Assembly: GCA_011763485.2 (NCBI GenBank)
Contig: JAANSK020305930.1
Coordinates: 1-30,512, forward strand
Length of the DNA: 30,512 nt
From: Isoetes engelmannii
Taxonomy: Eukaryota > Streptophyta > Lycopodiopsida > Isoetales > Isoetaceae
Direction: 5' to 3'
Shown: positions 1-9,814 of the stretch, piece by piece
How the letters are laid out: every line of letters begins with the position of its first letter
Numbering within the stretch: the first letter of the stretch is position 1
Notes under the pieces: generated by a model
Seen by the model: the letters and a program-made list of their open reading frames with translations, nothing else
What the model was told of the DNA's origin: nothing
Databases searched by the model: none
Translations under genes and position numbers: made by a program

Positions 1-189
1 AGCAAATAAAAGTAATTGTATCAGATACTTACCAAGCTTGGCTCCAAGACCACCAAGTCTAGCCATCCACCCTTCAATCTCATCGATGTAAAGCCCAAGG
101 AGCGTTGCATCGATGTTACATGTAAGTCAAAAACATGTGACATTGAAAGTGAGAGATTGTATTCATTGACATTGTGGAGGAAGCGTGAA

Positions 190-890
190 GAGGGTTCATT
201 GCAAATACCGTTCGAACCTTATCCTCACATATCTACATCTCAATTTAACATAGGATGTATAGAATTTTTTAGAATGTGTAGCAAAATGCAAATGCTATCA
301 AGCTTGCCTCAACTTACGGGAAAACCACTTACAAATTAGAAAAACCTAGGAGTTGTCCCATAAAGAATCTAAGCTGCCCATGTGCGTCCAAACCAATGCA
401 AACAAATTGGTCTTGTGTCTATCGAGCATCTAGCATAGGCCAGTACACACATGACACACGAGAAGGCATAACTTAAAGAACACCACCACCTAGTCGTCTC
501 ATGTACAAGAAAAATAGAAGAAGATAAGGCACTAAAGGAATTGAACCTTCAGAGGCTCTAAATCCACAAGGTGATCCAAACCCGCCATACAAATTCTAAA
601 GAAGCAAACAAAGCAAGCATCATATCCATTATTTCAACAACAAGATTCCTCACAAACTCCTCGATGATATTGATTCTACCATATTGCATAGTGTATTCAA
701 AGCACCTCTAATTTTTAGCTCCACTGTTTTAAACTCGGCCAAATAACGGTGACAAATCCTTTTCATATTCAAATAAACCTTCTTTGTACATGAAGTAATT
801 GTCCAAAAGGCTCAACATTTCACCAACCATAAGTATGCTATTGTGTACCACAAAAAATATTATTTAGGGACTTGCAGTAAGGTAGGCTTG
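190..890. repeat. Dispersed repeat, copy 1 (pairs with 3310-3655)
   Basis: Several blocks here recur in the same order near 3310-3655. They include a stretch around 225-310 (tctacatct, then tatagaatt, then caaaatg, then caagcttgcctcaa), a following block ending near 400, and a closing block tattatttagggac near 860. Copy 1 carries about 350 bases not present in the second copy. The ORF at 16-339 is not conserved between copies and looks accidental. Family unknown. Confidence 0.6.
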
Positions 891-1469
891 GGAAAAGAAG
901 GAATATATTGGGCATGGCTAGAATTATTATTGGTCAGGCAATAGATACGGTTGAACGTGTGTACATAATATAACCAATATACAGTAAGCAAATTATATAT
1001 AATGCAATTTAGTATTATCAATAAAATGAATGCCATGCAATTACATCCTTCGAAGAATTTTTTTTTTTTTTTTTTTTTTTTTTGTCATATATGCAAATAG
1101 GTTGAATAAATTCTCAACACAAAAAGGATGTTTTTGGTGGCAGTTAATGAAGCAAATGCATACTACAACAAATGATTACCACAATTGAAAATAATTGCCC
1201 AAGGTCACATTGTTAAGTAATATCATTATTCTTCACTTGCCCCTCATAAGAGGCGATTGATCATTGAGGAGTATTTGGATGTGCGCTCTTATGCTTAGGC
1301 AGCTTGCTTCACTAAGCGGGTCTTTGGCTAGATGTAAGAAGTTACTTACATAAAGAAGGAACAAATCGCCTATATCTTCAAACTTGAAGCTGCCAATGCA
1401 GACTCGCACGTGCAAAAAGAAGATAAGACCCTAAGTAATTTGTCGAAGCCAGTGGCTATATTGATCAGG
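891..1469. other. Gene-free stretch with a T26 tract
   Basis: I see no coding signal here. A run of 26 T occupies 1058-1083 and could be the tail of a minus-strand retroposon, but no target duplication or recognisable body was found beside it. Confidence 0.5.
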
Positions 1470-2210
1470 AATTCCACGATCTTTTTCAGATGAGATGAAG
1501 GAACTTCCGCCATATAGGGGAGGAGAGTGTGAAATAGAACTGGAGCCAGGAACCAAACCAACTAGCAAAGCCCCTACAGAATGACAAGCCACAAGCTAAT
1601 GGAGTTGAAGAAACAATTGCAAGAGCTTTTACACCTAGGGTTCATAAGACCTAGTGTCTCTCCGTTTGGGGCACCTATATTATTTGCCAAAATCAAAAAG
1701 AAAAATGCGAGTTTGAGAATGTGCATTGACTATCGTCAACTGAACAAACACACCATCAAGAATACGTATGCTCTACCCAAAGCGGACGACCTAATGGATT
1801 AACTCTAAGGGCCAAAAGTCTTCTCCAAGATAGATCTCAAATCAGGTTATTACCAGATCAGGATAAAGGAAGAAAATGTTCACAAGACGGCCTTCAGAAC
1901 AAGCTATGGCCACTATGAGTTCACGTCATGCCGTTCGGATTGTCGAATGCCCCCGCAACATTCATGAGACTCATGAATGATGTATTCCGTGAGTTTCGCG
2001 ATTATTTTGTTATAATAATCTTTGATGATATTTTCATTTACAGCAAAACTCTCGAGGACCATGTCAAACACTTGTGAAAAGCTCTAGAGAAGCTAAGAAG
2101 GCACATGTTATGCGCAAAGTTGAGCAAGTGCCACTTTGTGACAACCAGGGTGGAATATTTGGGGCATGTCATTTTAGCTGAAGGGATTCCGACGGACCCA
2201 ACAAAGATTC
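1470..2210 (+). pseudogene. Ty3/gypsy reverse transcriptase fossil
   Basis: This is the reverse transcriptase core of a Ty3/gypsy LTR retrotransposon polyprotein. Visible in order are [82 protein letters not shown], the catalytic block IFDDIFIYS near 2020-2045, and KCHF...VEYLGHVI. These are standard RT motifs of the family. The copy is dead: a lost base near 1571 separates the entry motif from the rest, stops lie at 1800-1802 and 1806-1808, a lost base near 1924 shifts the frame before MPFG, and a further stop lies near 2076. Protease lies outside the recognisable part, and RNase H and integrase are absent, since homology ends abruptly near 2210. No LTRs were identified. Confidence 0.92.
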
Positions 2211-2485
2211 TGCTGAGAGTTTATTCCTGTCTTTGCATTTATACTTGTACTGGATTCTTTGATTCAACAAATTCAACTACACAAAGACAAGATTGAACTA
2301 GTTTAGCATTTGTAATGAGATTTGTCAATTTGAGCTTGCTGGAACAACGAATTAGAAAGAAGGAAAGGAATTTGAAGGGATTACTTCTTGTTATTAAGTT
2401 TCACATATCGACAACTCGAATTTTCTAATGAAAGATCTCATGTCGTTGTATACTATTCCAAAAAAGTTCTTTTTAGAAGAAACAA
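2211..2485. other. Unassigned sequence between RT fossil and 14-3-3 copy
   Basis: The RT homology stops sharply at about 2210 and no downstream retrotransposon domain can be read here in any frame. No other feature was recognised. Confidence 0.4.
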
Positions 2486-2698
2486 TTATGTAGCTCTTCC
2501 AGCTCCAACTATGTTTTCGTAAGATACAGAGAACAGGTTTTGCTCTTCAATGATAAGTTCTTCAACGTCTACGATTTTTGCAATCTTTTCCATAGCTTCA
2601 ATCATTTCTTCATATTGTTCGATCTGCTCGACAAGCAACAACGCGGTTAACATCCCGCATAAACCAACTTCTTGGTTCAAAGCTTTGGTATCTTCCAT
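2486..2698 (-). pseudogene. 14-3-3 protein first-exon remnant, copy A
   Basis: The minus-strand reading contains [38 protein letters not shown] and [10 protein letters not shown]. These match the start of plant 14-3-3 proteins, the dimerisation helices and the helix C entry (family pattern AEQAERYEEMV ... [19 protein letters not shown]). 14-3-3 proteins are dimeric phosphopeptide-binding adaptors. After RAT a stop appears; one base out of frame the reading IVSS resumes, so the exon probably continued into the usual WRIVSS block before a frameshift. The remaining exons with the phosphopeptide-binding groove are absent. Copies B and C at 7.6 and 8.3 kb derive from the same unit; A is the least damaged. 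An unprocessed gene fragment is likelier than a processed one, because upstream flank is shared with copy C. Confidence 0.82.
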
Positions 2699-3290
2699 CG
2701 CTCTTTGCTATAGGCGCCCACCCTTAAATTATGGAACCAAAAACAAAAAGAATTGTGTCCTTATATCCATCCAGAAAAAAAAACCAAATAACACCTTAGT
2801 CCCACACCGCAGAAAAGCCAAAAAAAAAAAAAAAAAAAAAAAAAAAACCGTGTCAAGTTCTAAACTGCCTCTAAAAACATTTGGAACCTTATCACAACCA
2901 TGATGCAATAATAAGCCAATAGTTTTTTTTGCACATTTGGTTGAGAATCTTGCATGATCATCATTGTATAAAACTATCCACTGGGTTAGATTTCTTGGTT
3001 CCAATCCTTACCTAGGATTTGTAATACTTCCATATATATGCAATTACTCCATCATTATCAAATGGGATAAGGTTGAAGATTCTTTGGATATTTTAATACC
3101 ACCCAATACTCAAAAGATTAAGACACAAAACGTATTGATGTGCATGCACAATGTTGGGTAGCCACATGACAAACAAAAGTTCTTTATGCAGCTCAAACGT
3201 CATTACACAAGTAGAAAATAACTTCCAAATGTCAAGGTCATTTCTTGCTTACACTTGTTTGGTCTACCAATTGCAACACAAAATTCGGGA
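2699..3290 (-). repeat. Upstream flank of the 14-3-3 unit, copy A
   Basis: Sequence upstream (in the minus sense) of the 14-3-3 remnant aligns by eye with 8420-9290. Shared blocks include the stretch near 2880 (ggaaccttatcacaaccatg), the block near 2945-3010 and the block near 3130-3165 (gtattgatgtgcatgcacaa versus gtattggcgtgcatgtacaa). A run of 28 A lies at 2820-2847. Relative to copy C, about 220 bases around the presumed promoter are missing. Confidence 0.75.
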
Positions 3291-3309
3291 AATACAAATT
3301 GCAATGCAA

Positions 3310-3655
3310 ATTGCTTGAAGAGGTTTGATTGCAAATATGTTTTGAACTTTATCCCCACAAGTCTACATCTAGATTTCACAAAATGTAAAAGATATATAGA
3401 ATTCTAAGGAATGTGCAACAAAATGAAAATGCTATAAAGCTTGCCTCAATCTTATGGAGAAACTTTCTTAAAACATTAAAAAGTCTAAGAGTCGTCTCAT
3501 TACAAACACCCATGTGGCGCAATTTCTGCACCATTGATGTACCAGTGTTTGCAAAGAAGACAAAATCAAGTGACTGGCACAATATTCTATTGGGCATAAG
3601 CATGCTACTATGCATGACAAAAGTATTAAGTATTATTTAGGGACCATAAAACTTA
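3310..3655. repeat. Dispersed repeat, copy 2 (pairs with 190-890)
   Basis: This is the second copy of the repeat described at 190-890, joined directly to the end of the 14-3-3 flank. The two copies are well diverged, and this one lacks a ~350-base internal part. Confidence 0.6.
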
Positions 3656-3681
3656 TGAAAAAAGTACTTAACACTGGGTAC

Positions 3682-4109
3682 CCCTTTTTTTTTTTTTTTC
3701 CCTCGAAGGACGTCAGTTTATTCATCATCATGTCATGATTACATTCTGCTTCACCTTATTCTACAGATCACATGGAAGCCAAAACACTCCTAGATTCCGA
3801 TTCTATGCTAGGAAATGCTTTTGTATGTGATTATCCATTACATATGGTAAGTTTAAGGTCTCTACCACAGGACCAAAACACTCCTAGATTCCGATTCTAT
3901 GCTAGGAAATGCTTTTGTGTGTGATTATCCATTACATATGGTAGGTTTAAGGTCTCTACGACAGGACCAATTGATCATAAGTGAACCCGTGACATCGAAG
4001 CAATGGAATTTTAAGGTTCCCATTACTAGATCGTTATTAGGCAGGTTTGAACCTGTGACCTCACGTGTGGCAATTTAAGGTCCTGCCACTAGATCATGTC
4101 CCAAAGGTT
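3682..4109 (-). mobile_element. SINE-like retroposon with tandem tRNA-like units
   Basis: Three signs of retroposition agree. A near-identical 14-base direct repeat flanks the element (ttaacactgggtac at 3668-3681, ttaacactgtatac at 4110-4123). A T16 tract at 3685-3700 is the A-tail on the minus strand. The 5' end on the minus strand carries Pol III type-2 promoter elements: A-box-like gatctagtggcagg (4094-4081) and B-box-like ggttcaaacc (4053-4044). A second, weaker A/B pair follows (4032-4019 and 3988-3981). Next come two 94-bp direct copies that keep only the gaccttaaa core of the unit. No coding capacity; it would depend on a LINE for mobility. Confidence 0.75.
3779..3966. repeat. 94-bp tandem duplication, two copies
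   Basis: Copies at 3779-3872 and 3873-3966 differ at only three positions. They lie inside the SINE-like element, so the duplication is either part of the element's structure or happened after insertion. Confidence 0.95.
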
Positions 4110-4123
4110 TTAACACTGTATAC

Positions 4124-4735
4124 TTGTATAATGTCCCCCTCCGACAGCCACAATCGGCTACCCCCCAACACAAGCAACAGGCAGCTCCCCACGCCTAGCC
4201 GGCATCATCTGTCGAGGCCACAACCAGTGTCTCCAAGTTCAGCGACAACAAGAGCAAATACGCATGATGCAATAGTTTGTGGCGTCCCTGAAGAAGCAGA
4301 GGAGAACCTCATTGACTGGCTCCAGATATTGATCTTCTCCCACATGCGATTTCATGTTCCTCCCATGCGCACTGACAGGGAACCTCATCATGGTGTCCAA
4401 CGCCCCGATCGCCCACGTATTGTAAAATTTATAGTCATGGATGAACTGATAAGAGAGGCCACACTGTGCCAAAGAACCAAGCTGAAGGGCACATCATTGC
4501 ATGTAGACCAAGACCTCACCCTATGGAAACAGGAGTGCGATAGATAGCAACTAACCAGTTGCAAGTGATGGCATCCCTTGGGGCGCAAATATTGCCCTAC
4601 TACTCTGCTCATGCCCCTGCTCCAGCTGCTTCTCCTGCTACTGTTGCTCCACCTGCCTCTGTTCATCCACCGCATACTGCCTCCCCTGCTGCAACTATAA
4701 CTCAATGTGCATCTGCACCAGCCGCTCGCAAATAG
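4124..4735 (+). pseudogene. LINE ORF1, L1-type nucleic-acid-binding protein (degenerate)
   Basis: The reading around 4260-4545 contains AIVCGVPEEAEENLIDWL, then RPRIVKFIVMDEL, then TKLKGTSLHVDQDL. This order (V.GVPE..EENL, RPR.I.VKF, LKGT.I...DLT) is the signature of L1-type ORF1 proteins with an RRM-like domain followed by a C-terminal domain. Such proteins coat retrotransposon RNA. The N-terminal part is rich in Pro, Ser and Arg and of low complexity. A stop follows at about 4545; beyond it lies an Ala/Pro-rich stretch (to about 4735) that may be linker. The endonuclease reading begins immediately downstream, so this is ORF1 of the same element. Most plant LINEs have a CCHC zinc-knuckle ORF1 instead. 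Confidence 0.65.
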
Positions 4736-4738
4736 GAA

Positions 4739-5480
4739 TTGTGCTTCCATATGGTCTCCTCGAATTGCCGAGGTTTCCCATGGCATAGTCTCAACTCTGT
4801 TGCTGAAGATATAGATTTCATTTTTCTTATGGAGACATGGGAGCATGCAAAGCATAGACTACCTTACCTACTAGGTTATCAACATTACTCTGTCTTCAAT
4901 AGGTGCACAGAAAAGTGGGGGCATGGGGGTGTTGCATGTTACTATCACACAGTCTTGGGACAGTCAATCTCCTTGCACAAGACAGACAGACAAACAGACA
5001 CAATCACTACCTATGGATACCATGCAACATTGTAGTGTCAACCCTCTCTTTGTAGCGGCATGCTAATCCCCACATGCGGAAAGCAATTTCTATTACAATC
5101 ACCCAAACGCGGATACGCTGGACCCCTGTGTCGATCTATACGATGAAGTAGAGCACAAGTAGTTGGGCATGGTCATGCCCCCTAGCGGCTTCAATGCACG
5201 CTCGAGGGGCAAAACAACTCATAAAATTTGATCCCCTCGCAGAGAACGTGTTATAGTTGTGCCCCGCAGATTTGGTAATTTGCAATGGACTGGCACAATG
5301 ACCAAGCTCTTATAGACACTTGCAGGTAGGAGAACCAGGGGGCGGCTCCAGTGTTGTGGATTACGTATTGGTGGCAGAGCTGAATCTGCACATGCTTATC
5401 CAATTTCAAGTTGAGACAGACAGTAGAGATGAAAAAGTAAATTCTGACCACCAACCCTTTCCTGCCAGTGAATTGCCAAA
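4739..5480 (+). pseudogene. LINE ORF2 AP-endonuclease domain (broken)
   Basis: This is the N-terminal endonuclease of a non-LTR retrotransposon, which nicks target DNA to prime reverse transcription. Visible motifs are SSNCRGFPWHSLNS, IDFIFLMETWEH, LLGYQHYSVFNR, GHGGVACYY, NARSRGKTTH (the GDFNAR block, near 5190), SSVVDYVLVAEL (near 5350) and SDHQPF (near 5440, containing the catalytic His of the SDH motif). The domain is complete in outline but frameshifted between about 5030 and 5300, with several stops. Confidence 0.85.
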
Positions 5481-6320
5481 CTGCTCGCACGCCCAGTGCC
5501 TCAATACCCATGTGCCTCAGTTGAGCCTAGATTATGACTATGCAGAGGCCGATGTCCAGCTGGTGGAACCTAGAATACTACAGCTACCCACACTACAAGA
5601 ACAGACTGCGCAGTTAATCAATGTGCTTATAATGTTTGCTGAAATATGCTTTGTGAGAAGCTAGCAGAGACCCTTGGGAGCTACAATATTTCCTCGCAAC
5701 CAGTTGTTTGATAATGAATATAAGGAGCTCAAATGCTGGCTCTAACAGGTCACTGGCCCCGCCTTGCGCCCGCCAACGATTAGACATTACCGTACTTTCC
5801 TCAAGGGCAAGAAAGCTAGGTACCTAAAACACCAACGACAAATGTTCTACCTCTTGGACCGCCTTTCTAGGACATTCTGGACATGTACTGCTACTTTATT
5901 GATTTTGCAAAAGCTTTTGACATTGTACCTCATGATAAGTTGTGGGAAAGATTGAGGTCATGCAAAGTAGCAGATCAATCCCATGCTCACGTGAGGTCCA
6001 CAATGCTACATGCATGTGCATTTGCCCATGAAGAAGCGCAGATTAATAGCTTCTATTGGCACGGATGCGCATCGCCTCCACATTGAGACAGACAGATGGA
6101 CATGGGAAGCACGTGAGAACATGATTTGTTACTGCTGCCAGCGAGGAGCCATTAAGGATGAATGCCATGCTCTTCTGACTTGTATGAAATTCGATCAAAT
6201 TCGGGCACGGTATATTCAGTTAATCCCACCTAACCAAATGCTACCTATGCTTAGACACAGCCTCTATGGGCTTACTAAGTTCATATCTTCAAGAGTTCAT
6301 GGATTCTTTTAACAATGAGA
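5481..6320 (+). pseudogene. LINE ORF2 reverse transcriptase and C-terminal zinc-binding remnant
   Basis: Continuation of the element at 4.7 kb. A linker reading NQLFDNEYKELKCWL runs into KARYLKHQ. The RT block FIDFAKAFDIVPHDKLWERL appears at about 5889-5950, in a shifted frame. The catalytic YxDD block and most of the palm are missing, so a large internal deletion separates this from the C-terminal reading RLIASIGTDAHRLHIETDRW and CYCCQRGAIKDECHALLTC (near 6130-6185), a Cys/His cluster like those ending ORF2 in several LINE clades. The 3' end is probably near 6310-6345, where a short A-rich run occurs. The element cannot be autonomous. Confidence 0.85.
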
Positions 6321-6345
6321 ATTCAGCGATTACTCAAAAAAACGA

Positions 6346-7059
6346 TGGAACTCGGGACAAATTAGATCTTATTCAAACAAGATAGATATGGCAGAACAAA
6401 TTAACCACCCAATCGGATCCACTAGGTTATCTTTGGCACTGGCCTTTGGCTTACAAGATTGATCAAGCTACTCCATGTAGTGTGATCAAAGGGAATAATA
6501 GGATTCAAGACTCAATAGTCATGAACTGTGATGCGGCTCTGACAGTCATCTGTGACCCCTTTGTCATGTTTTCAGTCATTACTCTCTCATATAGATGAAC
6601 TACTGGAAGTGCCACTCCAATTCAAAAACTAGACTCCGAGATGGTTTCGAGGAAGTAAAAATTGCCTCCATCAGAGCATCATTTACTAAAATATGTCAAG
6701 TTGAAGTTTATCTTCTATTTATAGATGTATCTACGACTTTAGCCTTTTTTAGCAGGCAAGTACTTGCCTTTTATATTAAAATAGCCCATTGCCTTTAATT
6801 AGAATACTTGGCTTATCATAGGAATATTATCTAAGACCTTTTCATCAAGCTCGACGCTAGCTAATAATATCAACGACCCCATCCCAATGGTAGTGCCTCG
6901 ACTCCTTTCATAAATGTTACAATGGTTGTATTGTCAAACGTCTCCTTGAGGAATATTAAGATCCGTTGCCCTTATATTACTAGGCAACATCTAGGTATAT
7001 AATTTACATAGAATTTGCCATATTTTTTCCAACCCATTCAATTTGGATCGCTTCCCGTG
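6346..7059. other. Gene-free stretch
   Basis: No coding or structural signal that I can support. The short open frame at 6595-6798 has no recognisable motif. Confidence 0.4.
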
Positions 7060-7290
7060 GTTGCTCCATATTAATACATGCACTCAAATATGTCCCCCAA
7101 CGCAGTGTTGAATGTTACCCCATTTTCGCTGTACAGTTTGTCAGTATACTTCTTACTGCCAAGGTTTTTCCCTCAAAAACCCTTTGGGGCAGGGGTTTTT
7201 TTAAACTTGACAGTAACACGCTTGTTGTTCTCTTCGTTTGGGTCCTATAAGCTAATTGGTCTCAGTGGACGATAACAAATTATCTAATTC
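7060..7290 (+). mobile_element. Possible LTR 3' part with decayed primer-binding site
   Basis: The segment ccaaggtttttccctcaaaa (near 7158) followed by a small hairpin (aaaaaccct ... aggggttttt) resembles the R/U5 part of plant Copia LTRs. About 60 bases further, attggtctcagtgg (near 7256) resembles the initiator-Met tRNA primer-binding site (tggtatcagagc) with substitutions. No partner LTR or coding region was found. This rests on resemblance only. Confidence 0.3.
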
Positions 7291-7537
7291 AATTCAATAA
7301 CTAATAAGTGTCAAATTGGATGTATTTATATTGCCGTCTAATAGTATTGTCTGTATCATAACCGTGATAATTAACATGCTTTTGACTTTTATTTTGAAAC
7401 ATTTGAATTAGATTTGGTAAAAAGAACATACCCATTTCTGAAGTACTGAATGTAGGTGCTTTTGGTAGGTTTCAAAAGTGGACACATGTAGCATGCTCAA
7501 GCCCCATTGCAGATCTGAAAGCTCTTTTTTCATGTAT

Positions 7538-8182
7538 AATTTCGAATCAAGGCAACATGCTCTTCATTGCCCTTACTTTTTTCCTTTTGCTTGATGGAGG
7601 AGTTCTAGCTTCGATTGCATTTTTTAAGATACAGAGAGCAGGTTTCGCTCTTCAATGATAAGGTCTTCGGCATCTACAGTTTTGGCAAAATTTTCCATAG
7701 CTTCAACAATTTCTTCATATTGTCTGACGTGCTCAGCAAACAACGACATGGCCAACATCCTGCATGAAACCAACTTCTTGGCTCGAAGCTCATGTATCTG
7801 CCATTGCTCTCTCTACGCCCACCTCAAAAACAGTGGAACCGAAAAAGGAAACTATCGTGCGCTAAAACCACCCAAAAACAATACCCAAATAAAACCTTCG
7901 TCCCACACCCCAGGAAAAAAAAAAGCATTTTCCCTTTTTTTTTCCTAATTTCTAAGGGGCGGTTTACATGTATGGTCATCGTCATGAGGGGCCCTGTTTT
8001 GCCCTATTAGAGGCGGTTTACATGCACCGTCAAAGGTGGCAGTGCCCTGTTTTGCTTTGTGTAGAAAAGACAAAGTGAGTGACAGTCTTCAAAAAATTGC
8101 CTGCCATTTTTCATGATGTCATGGGGCATGACTGCCCATATATATCGACCCTAAACTCAAATTCGAATCAAATGACTGCCTT
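7538..8182. repeat. 645-bp tandem unit, copy B
   Basis: The unit begins aatttcgaatcaagg at 7538 and again at 8183. Copies B and C share, in order, the 14-3-3 exon remnant, the A-rich leader, the ggggcggtttacatgta block, a gccctgttttgc block, and a block reading catttttcatgatgtcatg. On the minus strand the last lies upstream of the exon and is followed by a TATA-like atatatat near 8137-8146, so a promoter may have been included. Confidence 0.85.
7620..7806 (-). pseudogene. 14-3-3 first-exon remnant, copy B
   Basis: The minus-strand reading contains [20 protein letters not shown] and [18 protein letters not shown], matching the 14-3-3 N-terminal helices even better than copy A in places. One base is missing right after SVS (the tyrosine codon), creating a stop; restoring the phase gives KNAIEAR, the family block KNVIGAR. 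Copy C has the same missing base. The upstream part is also out of frame. Remnant only. Confidence 0.8.
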
Positions 8183-9290
8183 AATTTCGAATCAAAGCAA
8201 CATGCTCTTTATTGCCCTTACTTTTTTTCCTTTTGCTCAATGGAGGAGTTCTAGCTCCGATTGCATTTTTTAAGATACAGAAAGCAGGTTTCGCTCTTCA
8301 ATGATAAGTTCTTTGGCATCTAGCTTCAACAATTTCTTCATATTGTTTGACTGGCTCAACAAACAATGACATGGCCAACATCCTGCACAAACCAACTCCT
8401 TGGCTCGAAGCTCATGTATCTGCCATCGCTCTCTGGTGCGCTCGAAAAAAGAAACTATCTTGCGCTAAAATCACCCAAAACAATACCCAAATAAAACCTT
8501 CGTCCCACACCTTTGGAAAAAGAGAAAAAAAAAAAAGCATCTTTCCCTTCTTCTTTTTTTTGATAATTTCTAAGGGGCGGTTTACATGTAGGATCACCGT
8601 CGTGATGGGCCCTGTTTTGCCCTATTAGCAGTGCCCTGTTTTGCTTTGTGCAGAAAAGATAAATTGTGACAGTCTTCAAAAAATGTCTTGCCATTTTTCA
8701 TGATGTCATGAGGCACGACTGCGCATATAAATCGGCCCTAAACTGCCTTGAAAAAAATTTGGGAACCTTATCACAACCATGGTGCAAACGTTAAAACTGG
8801 AAATAAGTGCAAAAATATATTAACACCATATACTAAATATCTATATAGATGTTGGCATGCATGTTAACATGCAACAAACAATTGTCCTCATTGATAGTTA
8901 CTCCAATGGTAATAACCCAATGGTTTTTTGCAAATTTGATAGGAAGTCTTGGGTGATGATCATCGTATAAAAATGTCCAAGTGGTTAGATGAGTTGGTTC
9001 CAATTCTCACTTAGGGTTTGTAATATATTTGGATATATTTCATCGTTATCCAAGGCATAAGGTTGAAGATGCCTTGGCTATTCTGAACTAAAAGATTAAG
9101 ACATCCGAACGTATTGGCGTGCATGTACAATGCTGGGCAGACACATGGCAACAAAAAATCGTTGTGCAGCAGTAACATCAAACATCACTACACAGTAGAA
9201 AAGGACATTCGATTTTTCATGGGAATGTCGAGGTCCATTCTTGCATACACTTGTTCGGTCTGCCATTGCAACACAAATTACGAGAAAGAA
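8183..9290. repeat. Tandem unit copy C plus extended flank shared with copy A
   Basis: The first ~560 bases repeat copy B; from about 8740 to 9290 the sequence instead continues with the flank found beside copy A (2870-3290). Copy C therefore holds the fullest version of the unit. On the minus strand, tttatatg near 8727-8734 is the TATA-like position equivalent to that in copy B. Confidence 0.8.
8262..8425 (-). pseudogene. 14-3-3 first-exon remnant, copy C
   Basis: Reads QYEEIVEA and, after a deletion of about 23 bases compared with copy [14 protein letters not shown] in a shifted frame. It carries the same single-base loss after SVS as copy B, plus its own internal deletion. Not functional. 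Confidence 0.75.
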
Positions 9291-9692
9291 GCCTGGCTGC
9301 TCTTTCAACTCCTGCACTTGAACCCAAATAACACATCAACACATAATACCTACATGTTAAAGCTGCACCCAAAAAGGTCCCCACAATCCTGCACCGCACT
9401 GCATTATACAAGGAAAAATGGGACAGTGCCTTCTTTCCCAAAAACAAGATATTTGCATACAAAGACAACCATAAGAAAACACAACGGAAGGAAAGGATTT
9501 TTTACAGCTATTTCTTGAATGACCATTGCTTTTGCATAAATAATAAAGAAGATGAAAAAGGTGGAAATGGGATTGCGTTTCATGACTCATTTGGTAACGA
9601 ATTGTACAGGAGGACAAATAAAAATCCTACCTAAAACTATGTATTATTTCACAATGTATTGATAACTGTTTCTAACAGGATACATAACTTAC
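9291..9692. other. Gene-free stretch
   Basis: Open frames on both strands are short and carry no recognised motif. If the exon at 9693-9790 is real, this would be its downstream intron or a truncated remainder. No convincing next exon was found. Confidence 0.35.
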
Positions 9693-9790
9693 CTGCTACG
9701 GTCCATTTCCCTGAAGAGTAAGTGAGCCAGAAACATTGCTGATGCAAGAATGAAGGCCCACTTTGCTAACAGGTTGATAGTAAAAACCAT
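9693..9790 (-). CDS. Candidate orphan exon encoding a membrane helix
   Basis: From an ATG at 9790-9788 the minus strand reads 32 codons, with a hydrophobic core WAFILASAMFLAHLLF followed by REMDRS, and ends at a strong donor (cag|gtaagtt, donor at 9692-9691). The composition fits a single transmembrane helix with a charged cytosolic edge. The frame stays open upstream of the ATG, so the true 5' end is uncertain. I found no partner exon downstream. It may be a stranded piece of a gene moved by the surrounding repeats, or a first exon with a long intron. Function unknown. Confidence 0.3.
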
Positions 9791-9814
9791 GGAAGTTGCC
9801 ACACAAAAAGTTTT

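Noticed and set aside
2550-2903. 117-codon plus-strand ORF
   Set aside because: It is the antisense shadow of the 14-3-3 remnant and runs through an A28 tract.
4388-4855. 155-codon minus-strand ORF
   Set aside because: It is antisense to the LINE ORF1/endonuclease, which has recognisable motifs on the plus strand.
7178-7206. Rho-independent-like terminator hairpin
   Set aside because: A bacterial terminator makes no sense in plant nuclear DNA; the hairpin fits an LTR relic better.
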